This document shows, in pieces, positions 8,150 to 17,581 of a stretch of 64,000 bases of DNA. The position numbers were made by a program, and so were the translations under genes. Numbering within the stretch: position 1 is the first letter of the stretch; every line of letters starts with the position of its first letter. Location of the stretch: positions 1-64,000 of the forward strand of contig JAEUUP010000044.1 of assembly GCA_016787525.1 (NCBI GenBank), read 5' to 3'. A model generated the notes under the pieces. It was not told the origin of the DNA and ran no database searches. It saw only the letters and a list, made by a program, of their open reading frames with translations. The DNA comes from Saprospiraceae bacterium (GTDB lineage Bacteria > Bacteroidota > Bacteroidia > Chitinophagales > Saprospiraceae).

Positions 8150-9502
8150 ATGAGAAAACTTCAACTCATTCCCATTGTTCTGTCAATTTCTTTCGTCGCA
8201 CTCTTCATCACGTCTTGTCGTAAAGACGAGCCACTTTATGTCAGTTTGCCAGCAGAAGTACAAGACGCACAAATTGCTCACGATTGGTTCGATAAATTTA
8301 GATTTCTGACAAAAAACTGTGCTGGCTTTACACCTCCTGTTGCTTCTCGGGCATTCGGATATGCTGGCGTTACCTTGTATGAAGCAATTGTACCAGGGAT
8401 GCCTCAGTATCAATCGCTACAAGGTCAGTTGCAAGACATGCCTAAAATAAGCACACCTGACTTGACTTTAGAGTATAACTGGGCGATTGCCACCAATGCT
8501 GCTATGGCTTATGTTGCTAAAAACTACTATGCCAATATGTCCAATTCACTATATATTGATGTAGTGAAGTTAGAAGAAAATTCAAATATACAAATTCGTG
8601 AAAAATATGGCATTAGTGATGCTACCTTTGAACGTTCCAAAAAATGGGGACAAGAAGTTGCTCGTGTCATTTTTGAATGGTCGAAAACCGATGGCGGGCA
8701 TGAGGGTTATACTAAAAACTTCCCGACCTCATACAAAGCGCCTATCGGTGCAGGTTTATGGGTGCCTACTTATCCTAAGTTTCAATCTGCTTTGCAACCT
8801 TACTGGGGTACAAATCGCACCTTTGTCACCCGCAACACTAGTATATCGCAACCTTCGTCCCCAACACCATATTCAGAAGACACGGCTTCAACATTCTATA
8901 AGGAAGCTTATCTGGTTTATTCAAGCGTTAAAAACATTAAACCAGAAGAAAAAATTATCGCTCAGTTTTGGAGCGACGACCCAGGGCAGCCTGGCACACC
9001 TCCTGGACATTCTATTTCGATTGCGACTCAAATTCTAAAAAAAGAAGCTTACAATTTAGCAAAATCGGCAGAAGTGTATGCAAAAGTTGGCATGGGTGTG
9101 TCCGATGCGTTTGTCTCTTGTTGGTATTGGAAATATCAATACAATTATATACGTCCGATTTCGTTCATTCGCTCTAAAATTGATCCGACATTCGTTTCGC
9201 TACTCGAAACCCCTCCGTTTCCTGAATACACATCTGGTCACTCGGTGCAAAGTGGCGCAACGGCAAAAATCTTAACTGAAATTTTTGGTAACAACTATGA
9301 GTTTGTTGATGCGACTCATGCCAATCGTACAGATATCAATGGTACACCACGTACGTTCAAATCTTTTTATGATTTTGCAGCAGAGGCGGCCATTTCACGT
9401 CTCTATGGAGGCATACATTACCGCGAAGCCATCGAAAAAGGAGTTGAACAAGGTGTGAAAATCGGCACTCAAATCAGCAAATTGACATTCAGAAAACCAT
9501 AA
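8150..9502 (+). CDS. Vanadium-dependent haloperoxidase / PAP2-superfamily lipoprotein
   Basis: 450 residues starting with a lipoprotein signal ending in the lipobox ITSC (Cys23), so probably anchored outside the cytoplasm. The three vanadate/phosphate-binding motifs are present: KYQYNYIRP (Kx6RP), TSGHS (PSGH-type) and SRLYGGIH (SRx5H). That is the order in vanadium haloperoxidases and related acid phosphatases. The overall length and the HSxxxGxTA helix after SGHS fit bacterial haloperoxidase-like proteins, which oxidise halides with peroxide. The substrate cannot be assigned because phosphatases share the core. It is monocistronic with a hairpin terminator at 9529-9570. Confidence 0.85.
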   Translation: MRKLQLIPIVLSISFVALFITSCRKDEPLYVSLPAEVQDAQIAHDWFDKFRFLTKNCAGFTPPVASRAFGYAGVTLYEAIVPGMPQYQSLQGQLQDMPKISTPDLTLEYNWAIATNAAMAYVAKNYYANMSNSLYIDVVKLEENSNIQIREKYGISDATFERSKKWGQEVARVIFEWSKTDGGHEGYTKNFPTSYKAPIGAGLWVPTYPKFQSALQPYWGTNRTFVTRNTSISQPSSPTPYSEDTASTFYKEAYLVYSSVKNIKPEEKIIAQFWSDDPGQPGTPPGHSISIATQILKKEAYNLAKSAEVYAKVGMGVSDAFVSCWYWKYQYNYIRPISFIRSKIDPTFVSLLETPPFPEYTSGHSVQSGATAKILTEIFGNNYEFVDATHANRTDINGTPRTFKSFYDFAAEAAISRLYGGIHYREAIEKGVEQGVKIGTQISKLTFRKP

Positions 9503-9528
9503 TTCTTTTATAAAATAAAGGCTTTATC

Positions 9529-9570
9529 AAGCGTATGAGTTGTGTTTAGACACTATTTATACGCTTTTTA
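9529..9570 (+). terminator. Terminator of the haloperoxidase-like gene
   Basis: An AAGCGTAT/ATACGCTT stem with an inner GTGT/ACAC pairing, followed by a T run. A motif copy (9595) lies 25 bp downstream. Confidence 0.65.
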
Positions 9571-9682
9571 TTTGTATTTCGTAAAAAACACACCCCCCTC
9601 AGTATTTTTCCTTTAATTTTGTCAACGCTACGCCTTCAACCACTGCTATGTACTTTTACAAAAAACAAACAATACTTTGAAT

Positions 9683-11311
9683 ATGAAACGCCATGTTTTT
9701 ACCATCTTGCTGTGGGCATTTGGCTATTGTGTAGCTGCACAATCTTCTTTTGAGATAACCAAATTTCCTAAAAACCTTCAACTCATCCCACGAAATCCTT
9801 TGACCAATATCGGTACATATACCATTGAAGGCAGCGGTATGCGTTCAGCCAATTTCTCACAACTACAGGCGCGTATCTGGAAGGACGATGCTTTAGAGCG
9901 TACCTATCTATTCAATCTCCCGACAAACCAAGACCGCTATACATTTAGTATTCCCATCAACATCAAGGCAGAACTTAAAAATTACAAAATCGAGTTGATT
10001 GGCATTCGAGGCAATCAAGAAATCACATTAGCTAAAGCCGATAAAGTAGTCGCTGGCGATGTGTTTATCATAAACGGACAATCCAATTGTATAGGTCGAA
10101 CAGAGCCTGAAGATTATAGTCCATTCATGCGTTCATACACCGACCAATTTGGTTGGAATGATATTGATTACACGTCACCCAGCAAATGGGGACCACGAAT
10201 GGCTAAAAAAATTATTGACATCGAGCATATTCCTGTTGCTATATTTTGTGAAGCATTCGGAGGCATGAGGCAAACATGGTATATGCGCCGTCCAGATAGC
10301 CCTTATACAGCTGGTAACTATGGCATTTTATACAGTCGTTTGAAAAAAGCAGAGGTAGAAAAAAATATCAGAGCCTTGCTCTGGTGGCAAGGCGAATCCG
10401 ATGGTTGGGAAACATCGTTGGAAGACTTCAAAAGTCAATTTAAAACCCTGTATAATCAATGGAAAGAGGACTATAATACACCCGTTTTCTACTTTCAAGT
10501 GCGTTTTCGTGCTTGCACACACCGCAGTCCTGATATTTTTGAAGCTCAACGGCAACTGGTCAATGAAATCCCCAATATCGAAGTACTGAGCAATAACCCC
10601 GCATTGAGCCCAGATGGTTGCCATTTTATGTACAAAAATGGCTACGACAATATGGGCGAACAAGCGTATAATTTACTTGCAGCAAGGCTTTACAATCGCA
10701 CTTTTGTCAATGTACGCGCGCCCAACATTTTAGAAGCTTTTTTTTCTGGGCAAAATGAAATCACTTTAAAAATGAAAAATGTTACAGGTAACCTCAAAGT
10801 TATGGGTTCACCGTGGGTTGATTTCAAATTGGAAGGTTGTAATGCCCGAATCGTTGGTGGCTCGGCGAGTGACTATCGCATCAAACTATTTTATGTTGGC
10901 GACACGTCGGGTTTGACAGGCATCAGCTACCTAAGTCGCATTGATTCTTCTTCTCAAAATTGGATTGTCAATCCGATGGGTGTCGGCATTCTCCTTTTTT
11001 ACAATATACCCATCAATAAAAGACAACTGACCTCTTTGAGCGAACATACTGAGGGGGGGATTTTTTCTGTTTTCCCGACCTACGTGACCGACCGTTTGAC
11101 CATCGAATATTCAAAAACAATCTCAACACCCACACGTATAGATATTTTTGACCTGCGAGGAAAACTTGTCTTATCACACATGCACAACCAAGCGACAAAC
11201 AGAGTGGACATCAATGTTCAATACTTAACTAAAGGTATTTATTTTATCCGATTGAACATTGATAATCAAAAAGTTGAAACCATGGAGTTGAAAAAAATTA
11301 TCGTTATTTAG
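9683..11311 (+). CDS. T9SS-secreted SGNH/sialate O-acetylesterase-like hydrolase
   Basis: 542 residues from the ATG at 9683; an in-frame TTG at 9677 is less likely because the signal peptide MKRHVFTILLWAFGYCVAAQ begins at the ATG. An esterase core follows: GQSN (nucleophile Ser in INGQSNCIG), WWQGESD, and DGCHF supplying the Asp-His pair. It should remove acyl groups from extracellular glycans; the substrate is not readable. The C-terminal 80 residues (FSVFPTYVTDRLTIEY to the end) form a T9SS type A sorting domain, so export across the outer membrane is expected. A motif copy (11048) encodes HTEGG at the start of that sorting domain, a flexible junction. Confidence 0.83.
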   Translation: MKRHVFTILLWAFGYCVAAQSSFEITKFPKNLQLIPRNPLTNIGTYTIEGSGMRSANFSQLQARIWKDDALERTYLFNLPTNQDRYTFSIPINIKAELKNYKIELIGIRGNQEITLAKADKVVAGDVFIINGQSNCIGRTEPEDYSPFMRSYTDQFGWNDIDYTSPSKWGPRMAKKIIDIEHIPVAIFCEAFGGMRQTWYMRRPDSPYTAGNYGILYSRLKKAEVEKNIRALLWWQGESDGWETSLEDFKSQFKTLYNQWKEDYNTPVFYFQVRFRACTHRSPDIFEAQRQLVNEIPNIEVLSNNPALSPDGCHFMYKNGYDNMGEQAYNLLAARLYNRTFVNVRAPNILEAFFSGQNEITLKMKNVTGNLKVMGSPWVDFKLEGCNARIVGGSASDYRIKLFYVGDTSGLTGISYLSRIDSSSQNWIVNPMGVGILLFYNIPINKRQLTSLSEHTEGGIFSVFPTYVTDRLTIEYSKTISTPTRIDIFDLRGKLVLSHMHNQATNRVDINVQYLTKGIYFIRLNIDNQKVETMELKKIIVI

Positions 11312-11385
11312 GGTACTAAAACCAATAGCCTTGTATCTATTGTATTGACACAAGGCTATCCGTTAATTTTGAGACAGTTACCCAA

Positions 11386-12435
11386 CTAATTAGGCAATCC
11401 GAGCAAGAAGCCAATCGTAAAATTAGCATCCCAATCAAAAACAAATTGCTGCGTATTTGTCCCATCTGAAAGGGCTTTATAAATATTCAAACCCGCTTTT
11501 GTTTTAGCATCTTTAGCAGCATAGGCACTTGGTGCATTCAAAACCGTATAACGTTCCTTACCATTACGCACCTGTTTTGCTAACTCAAATGGTACACCAC
11601 CAATAATAAAGCATACTTTGCGCTTTGGAAAAGGCACTTTTTCTGCTTTAGTCTTGATTTCGCTGTAAACAGCATCGTCAGACATGTTGTTTTGGAAATA
11701 TTTTGCACCAGAGCCTTCTACTGACGACAATCGCGCACCATCAGACCAAGCAATTTTCGTATTGCCAGAGCCAATATCTACAACATAAGCATCGCCTTCA
11801 TAATCTTTTGGCATCACCGATTTATAACCCAATTTACCTTCCTGTTCAGCAGTGACAAGATTGACGACATAGCCCATTGTTTTCAAATAATCTGTAATTT
11901 TCTTAGTAATTTCCACTTTTTGCGCACCTGAACTGATGACAAAATGAATATCGCGTGGACTCACACCAAAACTCAACATATTTGAAATATAATTTTTCAA
12001 ACCATTTTTTACATCTTCATCACTCGTTAGTTTTTCATAAACAAGACTCGCACCGAAGTCGGCTTTCTCCAATTTCCAGTTTTTTTGTGCATCAATTTTG
12101 ACAATAAACGAATTGAACCCAGATGCACCCAACTCAACTACACCTTTGAGTTTACCGCCATTTGGCACAGGAGCAGTGTAGTCGAATCGAGGACGATTAG
12201 CCGTTGTAGTCGCCGTAGTAGAGGAAGCTGAATTAGAAGATGTTGAACTTGTGGTATTAGAAGGCGTTGCGTTCGCATCGCCATTCGATGAAGTTCCATT
12301 GTTAGAGGTCTCGGTTGTTTCTTTTTTGCCAAATTTTTCAGTCAACTGTGGAAAAAACTGGCGCACACCGAAAAATATGCCTCCCACAATCAAAAGCGTT
12401 ATTAAAAAACGTGAAAAAGGTGTTAAGCGGCTCAT
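11386..12435 (-). CDS. Membrane-anchored Ppx/GppA-like actin-fold protein
   Basis: 349 residues: an N-terminal transmembrane anchor (about residues 10-24), a Ser/Thr/Asn-rich linker (about 38-80), then an ASKHA-fold domain. Strings supporting the fold are VELGASGFN (phosphate 1-like), VISSGAQK, VVDIGSGNTKIAW (phosphate 2-like) and EGSGAKYF. Ppx/GppA enzymes hydrolyse polyphosphate or pppGpp. This one is shorter and tethered to the membrane, so a binding or regulatory role is possible and the activity is unproven. No motif copy lies in the gene. The N-terminal topology suggests the domain is periplasmic. Confidence 0.6.
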   Translation of the reverse strand: MSRLTPFSRFLITLLIVGGIFFGVRQFFPQLTEKFGKKETTETSNNGTSSNGDANATPSNTTSSTSSNSASSTTATTTANRPRFDYTAPVPNGGKLKGVVELGASGFNSFIVKIDAQKNWKLEKADFGASLVYEKLTSDEDVKNGLKNYISNMLSFGVSPRDIHFVISSGAQKVEITKKITDYLKTMGYVVNLVTAEQEGKLGYKSVMPKDYEGDAYVVDIGSGNTKIAWSDGARLSSVEGSGAKYFQNNMSDDAVYSEIKTKAEKVPFPKRKVCFIIGGVPFELAKQVRNGKERYTVLNAPSAYAAKDAKTKAGLNIYKALSDGTNTQQFVFDWDANFTIGFLLGLPN

Positions 12436-12600
12436 TTACTAAGGTTTTAATAAGTCAATAATCAATTTTTTCATTATGTTTCTTTCTATATCTTTTTCAG
12501 AAACCACGCAATACTACATGATTTGATTAGAAAATCAAAAAAAAATCTACGACAAATCGGCTTACATAGATTAGAATATACCCCCTCAGTAAAAAACAAA

Positions 12601-12626
12601 AAACCATGTAGCAGACTACATGGTTT
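12601..12626 (-). terminator. Terminator of the DinB gene with adjacent motif
   Basis: A perfect 11-bp stem AAACCATGTAG/CTACATGGTTT with loop CAGA, followed on the minus strand by TTTTTTGTTTTTT. A motif copy (12582) begins directly after the T tract. Confidence 0.8.
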
Positions 12627-12664
12627 TCAAACTAAGAGTATAGAAATTTTATTGAATCTTCATT

Positions 12665-13186
12665 CTATTTATTAACAACAATTTTGCTTACAATATCGTG
12701 GTGATGCCGTGTGTGATAAGCTGTAAAATGCAAAAATTCTCCCGCAGTCAACATAAATTTGAGCGGATGAGGCATTTGGTATGTATCCAAATCAGTCTCA
12801 CTCAGCATCGCTGCACGTTCTATCAATTTTGCCGTAACCGATTTTAAGGTTTCCAAAAGTTCCTCTTTCGACCCCTCAGTATCAATATGCCGATACGATT
12901 GTAAAAGTGGTTGAGGTTGGCTTAAAGCATTGTCGTACAAAGTCTTAATCTCCTCGTAGGTGCGCGTCGGATGCGGGCTTTTGCCCCATTGTTCCATAAG
13001 CGATGGCTGACCGAACAATTTGACCAAGGGTTTTGATGCTTGAATTAGATGCTGAACATTCTGTCCAATTGACCATTTTTCGGCATGAGGTTGCTGAAAA
13101 AAATCTGCTTCAGGGATATTTTCTACAGCTTTCACTAAGGCCTCTACCTCATTTTGAAGGCGTTGAAATAGAATTTGCTTTTCCAT
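12665..13186 (-). CDS. DinB superfamily protein
   Basis: 173 residues forming the DinB/YfiT-like four-helix bundle. Metal-ligand candidates are the His in SIGQNVQHLIQ and the C-terminal HFTAYHTRHHHDIV cluster. Such proteins are often metal-dependent thiol transferases or of unknown role; the name reflects structure, not SOS function. It lies 46 bp downstream of the TetR gene on the same strand, so the two probably form an operon and the regulator may control it. A motif copy (12872) encodes DTEG in the middle of the protein. Confidence 0.8.
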   Translation of the reverse strand: MEKQILFQRLQNEVEALVKAVENIPEADFFQQPHAEKWSIGQNVQHLIQASKPLVKLFGQPSLMEQWGKSPHPTRTYEEIKTLYDNALSQPQPLLQSYRHIDTEGSKEELLETLKSVTAKLIERAAMLSETDLDTYQMPHPLKFMLTAGEFLHFTAYHTRHHHDIVSKIVVNK

Positions 13187-13231
13187 GTTTCTATTTTTAC
13201 TGAATATTCGTTAAATAAAATGAGTAATTTT

Positions 13232-13789
13232 TTACAATAAATGCTTTTTAGCACGTAAAAATGCTTTTATGATGTATGAATCATCTTTGTACAGAAGCGA
13301 TAGCATAATGCCACCTTCAAGGTCTTGAACGACTTGTTCTGCTAATTCGAGTGCGTATTTTTCAGTAAACTTGGCTTGATAAATACGTTTTAAAGCATCA
13401 ATAAACTCTCTAAAAAACTGCTGCAACAAGCCTAAAAACCGAGGTTGCCAATATACTGTCTCCAAAACCGTATTACCCATCAAACAGCCCCCCTCAGTAT
13501 AAAAAAAGGATTTTGCCATTTTTTTGAGCAATTTATCTATTTTTTCTACGGGTTCGAGAGCCGTATCTTCTGCGACTATAGCAATATGCGTTTGGAAGCG
13601 ATTGAGCACATTTTCAATAATAGCCATCATCAAGTCCTCTTTATCTTTAAAATAATAGTAAAAATGTGAGGGTTGTATGTCGCACTCTTCTGCCAATAAC
13701 TTCATACTCGTGTAGGCATAGCCACGCTGTCGAATCATGCGTGTTGCTTTTTCTAAAACTTCTTCTCTCGATGTTTTTACTGTTGGCAT
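13232..13789 (-). CDS. TetR family transcriptional regulator
   Basis: 185 residues from the ATG at 13789; the longer frame would need a TTG at 13831 and adds residues that do not fit the family. The N-terminal helix-turn-helix reads REEVLEKATRMIRQRGYAYTSM then LAEECDIQPSHFYYYFKDKEDL, typical of TetR. The C-terminal ligand domain contains a motif-encoded YTEGGCLMGN (copy at 13490), close to the GCLMGN string commonly seen in AcrR/YcdC-like members. It is divergent from gcvH and upstream of the DinB gene. The ligand is unknown. Confidence 0.85.
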   Translation of the reverse strand: MPTVKTSREEVLEKATRMIRQRGYAYTSMKLLAEECDIQPSHFYYYFKDKEDLMMAIIENVLNRFQTHIAIVAEDTALEPVEKIDKLLKKMAKSFFYTEGGCLMGNTVLETVYWQPRFLGLLQQFFREFIDALKRIYQAKFTEKYALELAEQVVQDLEGGIMLSLLYKDDSYIIKAFLRAKKHLL

Positions 13790-13881
13790 GTGCTTCCTAA
13801 TTTTTGACAAATTTATAGAATGATTGTTCAATAAAAAATATTTTGCCTACTTTTTGATAAAAAATATTTTCGTCCGTGTTT

Positions 13882-13915
13882 TTTGCAAAAAATCTATTGT
13901 GAAATTCTAATTTTG
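13882..13915 (+). promoter_or_regulatory. Probable promoter of gcvH
   Basis: TAATTTTG (13908-13915) matches the -7 box and lies 47 bp before the gcvH start. An upstream TTTG (13882-13885) has 22-bp spacing, slightly long. Confidence 0.45.
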
Positions 13916-13962
13916 AGCCGAAATCGAAAAATAAATTTCTCAATGTTCTAATAACCATAATT

Positions 13963-14337
13963 ATGAATTTTCCTAAAGATTTAAAATATACAAAAGAACA
14001 CGAGTGGGTGCGCCTCGAAGGAGACATCGCAACTATTGGCATAACAGACCATGCCCAAAGCGAGTTGGGAGATATTGTTTATGTCGAAGTAGAATCTGTA
14101 GGCGAAACTATCACAGCAAATGAAGTGTTTGGCACAGTTGAAGCGGTAAAAACAACATCTGAATTGTATATGCCTGTAACGGGCGAAGTGCTTGAAGTCA
14201 ATGCAATATTAGAAGACGAACCTGAATTGGTCAATTCAGACCCTTATGGCGAAGGCTGGATTATCAAAGTAAAAGTTGCCAATACGGCAGATTTGGACGA
14301 ACTCTTGGACGCAACAGCCTATGAGGCTATATTGTAA
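13963..14337 (+). CDS. gcvH: Glycine cleavage system H protein
   Basis: 124 residues, the usual length. H protein shuttles the aminomethyl group of glycine on a lipoyl arm between the P, T and L proteins. The lipoyl Lys is in [14 protein letters not shown] (about residue 63), and [10 protein letters not shown] is the conserved N-terminus. The other glycine cleavage genes are not in this window. It is followed after 2 bp by the VanZ-like gene, so the two are cotranscribed. A -7 box at 13908 suits it. Confidence 0.95.
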   Translation: MNFPKDLKYTKEHEWVRLEGDIATIGITDHAQSELGDIVYVEVESVGETITANEVFGTVEAVKTTSELYMPVTGEVLEVNAILEDEPELVNSDPYGEGWIIKVKVANTADLDELLDATAYEAIL

Positions 14338-14339
14338 AA

Positions 14340-14744
14340 ATGAAAAACATAAAATATCCTTACGCCCCAGCATTGGTTTGGGGCATTTTTATTTTTATCC
14401 TTTCGGTCTGGCCTGGTAAGGATTTTCCAACTCTTCCTGATTGGGGTGACTTGTTGGCCGTGGATAAATTAATCCACATGCTTTTTTATGGACTTTTGAC
14501 ATGGTTGATTCTGCACAGTAAACGTCAAAATACTGAGGGGGTGGTTTCGATGAGTTTTGCAGTAGGTATAGTAGCTTTCAGTAGCGGTTATGGGTGGTTT
14601 TTAGAGTGGTTTCAGGGGCGTTTTTGTCAAGGGCGTTTTTCTGATGCGATGGATGGCATTGCCAATACGATTGGCGCGGTTGTTGGGCTACTCATTTTTC
14701 TCTTTTTGTTCAGAAAGCAACAGCCTATTGATGATCTTTCTTAA
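14340..14744 (+). CDS. VanZ-like family membrane protein
   Basis: 134 residues with about four transmembrane helices. Family marks are the N-terminal WGIFIFILSVWPG, KLIHMLFYGLLTWL and the C-terminal EWFQGRFCQGRFSDAMDGIANTIGA, the last being the typical VanZ-like motif. Biochemical function is unknown; the founding member gives low-level teicoplanin resistance, which should not be assumed here. It begins 2 bp after gcvH, a neighbourhood often seen in Bacteroidota. A motif copy (14532) encodes NTEGV in the loop between predicted helices 2 and 3. Confidence 0.85.
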   Translation: MKNIKYPYAPALVWGIFIFILSVWPGKDFPTLPDWGDLLAVDKLIHMLFYGLLTWLILHSKRQNTEGVVSMSFAVGIVAFSSGYGWFLEWFQGRFCQGRFSDAMDGIANTIGAVVGLLIFLFLFRKQQPIDDLS

Positions 14745-14863
14745 GCCGCCTTTTATCGAAATCAAGCAACTTTTATAAAAAAAAGGCGTTATTTTAGTGG
14801 ATTGGTTATTGTGAATAGCCTAATCAAAAACATTTATAAAAATTGATTTCAATCGGTCATAGA

Positions 14864-16675
14864 ATGAAAAAAACGCTTTTGGCACTCCTTTTTATTATGC
14901 CTTTGCTTTTGGCAGCGCAACCTGACCCACGTTTGGCAGAGCAGTATTTTCAAACAGGCGAACTTGAAAAAGCCGCTACTCTGTATGAAAAACTGTATGC
15001 ACAAAACTCTGGCGATTATTACTTCGAACGCTATTTATCGTGTTTGATGGACTTGAGTCGTTTTGACGAAGCTGAACGCATCATTACAAAACAAATCAAA
15101 AAAGAGCCTTCAAAATCAACGCTTTATGTACAGTTGGGTAAACTGTACGAGCGTCAAAATAAGACGGCAGCGGCTAATGAGCAGTTCAAAAAAGCCATTG
15201 ACAAATTGACTTCTGACCGCTATGTGATTGACAATTTGGCTTCGACTTTTAGTGCGATGGCTCGCTATGACTTGGCTTTGTCAACCTACGAGCAAGGTGG
15301 CAAACTGATGCGCAACAAAAACCTGTTTGCCTATAATTTGGCTGAATTGTATCGTCGCAAGGACGATGTGCCAATGATGATTGAATCGTATCTCAACGCC
15401 ATCAAAGAAAATCCGGGCTACCTCCCCTCAGTACAATCCATGTTGATGCGTAATGCATCGGGTGCAGACGAACAGGCTGAGTTACAAAGCCAACTTTATG
15501 CACGCATACAGGATGAACCCAAGATTTTGGCATATCCAGAATTATTATCGTGGTTGTTTTTGCAAAAAAAAGATTATAAAAATGCTTTTCGTCAACTCAA
15601 AGCAGTGGATAGGATGAACGGTGAAGATGGTAATCGCGTCTATGGTTTGGCGAATATCGCGGCAGAAGACCACGATTACGATGCCGCTATTGAGGGTTAT
15701 AACTATATCGTGTCGGAAAAAGGGCGTCAATCGCCTTTGTTTATCATCTCAAAACAAAGCCTTCTGTCGTGCAAACGCAAGAAATTGACTGAGGGGTACA
15801 CTTTTACAAAAGAAGAATTGATTCAAATTGAAAAAGAATACGAGTCGTTTTTAGATGAAATTGGGCGCAATGCACGTACAGCTCCTATTGTTTCTGAATT
15901 GGCTGAATTGGAGGCTTTTTATTTGCAAAACCTCGATAAAGCGGTGGCTTTATTGGAAGAAGTGATTGAATTTCCGATGGTGGATAAAGAGGTTCAGTCG
16001 AAAGCGAAGTTGAGTTTGGGCGATTTTTACTTGATTCGGGGCGAACGTTGGGAGGCCACTTTGCTCTATTCTCAAGTGGATAAACTGTACAAAGACGATA
16101 TTTTAGGACATGAAGCGCGGTTCAAAAATGCAAAATTGAGCTATTATTTTGGTGATTTCGATTGGGCAAAGGCTCAGTTCGACGTTTTGAAAGCCTCGAC
16201 CTCGAAGTTGATTTCTAATGATGCGATTGATATGAGTGTGTTTATCCTTGATAATACAGGTCTTGACTCGGTGACAACAGCAATGGAAATGTATGCACAA
16301 GCAGAATTGCTGGTTTTCCAGAACAAATATGTTGAAGCTTTTGAGAAATTGGATTCGATAACGATGCTTTTTCCAGAACATTCGCTCGACGATGATGTGT
16401 TGTACTTGAAAGCAAAGGTTTTCAAAAAACAAAGGGAATACACCAAAGCGGTGGCTTTGTATGAGAAAATTGTAGAAAAATACAAGGAAGAAATCAGAGC
16501 TGATAATGCACTCTTTGAAATGGCAGAAATTTATGAAACGCGTTTGAACGATAAAGAAAAAGCCAAATCACTGTACGAAAAGCTATTCACCGATTTTTCT
16601 GACTCGACTTTGGCGGTTGAGGCTCGAAAACGCTTCAGAATACTGAGGGGGGATAAATTGGGAAAAGAGCAATAA
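14864..16675 (+). CDS. Periplasmic tetratricopeptide repeat protein
   Basis: 603 residues starting from the ATG at 14864, which opens the signal peptide MKKTLLALLFIMPLLLAAQ; an upstream TTG at 14843 is rejected. The rest is helical TPR sequence. Repeats such as AEQYFQTGELEKAATLYEKL and VLYLKAKVFKKQREYTKAVALYEKI are clear at both ends. A scaffold for protein assembly is likely; no specific partner is visible. Three motif copies are present, encoding PSVQ (15424, antisense), LTEGYT (15788) and ILRGDK at the extreme C-terminus (16642). They show that the word is placed without respect to frame or strand. Confidence 0.8.
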   Translation: MKKTLLALLFIMPLLLAAQPDPRLAEQYFQTGELEKAATLYEKLYAQNSGDYYFERYLSCLMDLSRFDEAERIITKQIKKEPSKSTLYVQLGKLYERQNKTAAANEQFKKAIDKLTSDRYVIDNLASTFSAMARYDLALSTYEQGGKLMRNKNLFAYNLAELYRRKDDVPMMIESYLNAIKENPGYLPSVQSMLMRNASGADEQAELQSQLYARIQDEPKILAYPELLSWLFLQKKDYKNAFRQLKAVDRMNGEDGNRVYGLANIAAEDHDYDAAIEGYNYIVSEKGRQSPLFIISKQSLLSCKRKKLTEGYTFTKEELIQIEKEYESFLDEIGRNARTAPIVSELAELEAFYLQNLDKAVALLEEVIEFPMVDKEVQSKAKLSLGDFYLIRGERWEATLLYSQVDKLYKDDILGHEARFKNAKLSYYFGDFDWAKAQFDVLKASTSKLISNDAIDMSVFILDNTGLDSVTTAMEMYAQAELLVFQNKYVEAFEKLDSITMLFPEHSLDDDVLYLKAKVFKKQREYTKAVALYEKIVEKYKEEIRADNALFEMAEIYETRLNDKEKAKSLYEKLFTDFSDSTLAVEARKRFRILRGDKLGKEQ

Positions 16676-16678
16676 GTT

Positions 16679-16717
16679 AAAAAAAGGTTTACGAGCCAAA
16701 ATTCGTAAACCTTTTTT
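16679..16717. terminator. Bidirectional terminator
   Basis: The stem AAAAAAGGTTTACGA/TCGTAAACCTTTTTT sits between convergent genes and has T runs both ways. Its GGTTTACGA core recurs in the terminator at 38505-38541. Confidence 0.85.
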
Positions 16718-16720
16718 CAT

Positions 16721-17488
16721 TTAAACAGGTCGCCCTAAAGCTCTATCACGCAAACGCTGTAAAAAAGGTGAAGCAAAAATGAACGACTGCAATTCTTGAT
16801 TGGTACTTTCCAAAACCTCAGATTTATTGCCTTTCCATTCCAATTTGCCTTGGTGAATGAAACAAATATTGTCCCCGATTTCCATCACAGAGTTCATATC
16901 GTGGGTATTGATGATGGTCGTGATATTGTTTTCAATCGTAATAGACCGAATCAATTCATCAATGACGATAGACGTTTTAGGGTCAAGCCCGGAGTTGGGT
17001 TCATCGCAAAACAGGTATTTTGGATTCAAAACAATGGCGCGCGCAATGCCGACCCGTTTTTGCATACCACCCGACAATTCGGATGGAAATTTTTTATTTG
17101 CTCCTGTCAAACTCACCCTTTCAAGACAATAATCTACCCTTTCAGACTTTTCTTTGGCATTCAGATTGGTGAACATATCCAAGGGAAATCGAATATTCTG
17201 CTCGACTGTCAAGGAGTCAAAAAGAGCCGAACCTTGAAACAACATGCCCACTTTCATACGCACAGCACGCAATTCCTCTTTACCCAAATTGGTAAAATTG
17301 ACATCGTCGTACCAAACTGAGCCACTTGTAGGTTGAACTAAACCAATCAAAGATTTTAATAAAACGGTTTTACCTGCGCCTGACCGACCTATGATGAGAT
17401 TGGTTTTGCCCGCTTCAAAAAGTATAGAAATGCCTTTCAGAACTTGCTGTTCGCCAAAGGTTTTTGTTATATTTTCTGCTCTAATCAT
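16721..17488 (-). CDS. mlaF: ABC transporter ATPase, MlaF type
   Basis: 255 residues with Walker A GRSGAGKT (about 34-41), signature LSGGMQKR, Walker B YLFCDEPNSGLDP and the H-loop THDM. DEPNSGLDP is characteristic of the Mla/Mkl lipid-transport ATPases. With the MlaE-like permease encoded 93 bp upstream it should move phospholipids between the inner and outer membranes. The MCE substrate-binding gene is not adjacent in this window. No motif copy was found in either transporter gene. Confidence 0.85.
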   Translation of the reverse strand: MIRAENITKTFGEQQVLKGISILFEAGKTNLIIGRSGAGKTVLLKSLIGLVQPTSGSVWYDDVNFTNLGKEELRAVRMKVGMLFQGSALFDSLTVEQNIRFPLDMFTNLNAKEKSERVDYCLERVSLTGANKKFPSELSGGMQKRVGIARAIVLNPKYLFCDEPNSGLDPKTSIVIDELIRSITIENNITTIINTHDMNSVMEIGDNICFIHQGKLEWKGNKSEVLESTNQELQSFIFASPFLQRLRDRALGRPV

Positions 17489-17581
17489 TTCGTTATTCGT
17501 TATTGGTTACTGGTATATTCGTTATTGGTTGATTATGATTAGCAAGGGAAATTAACTAAAAAACAACCAATCAATGAATAA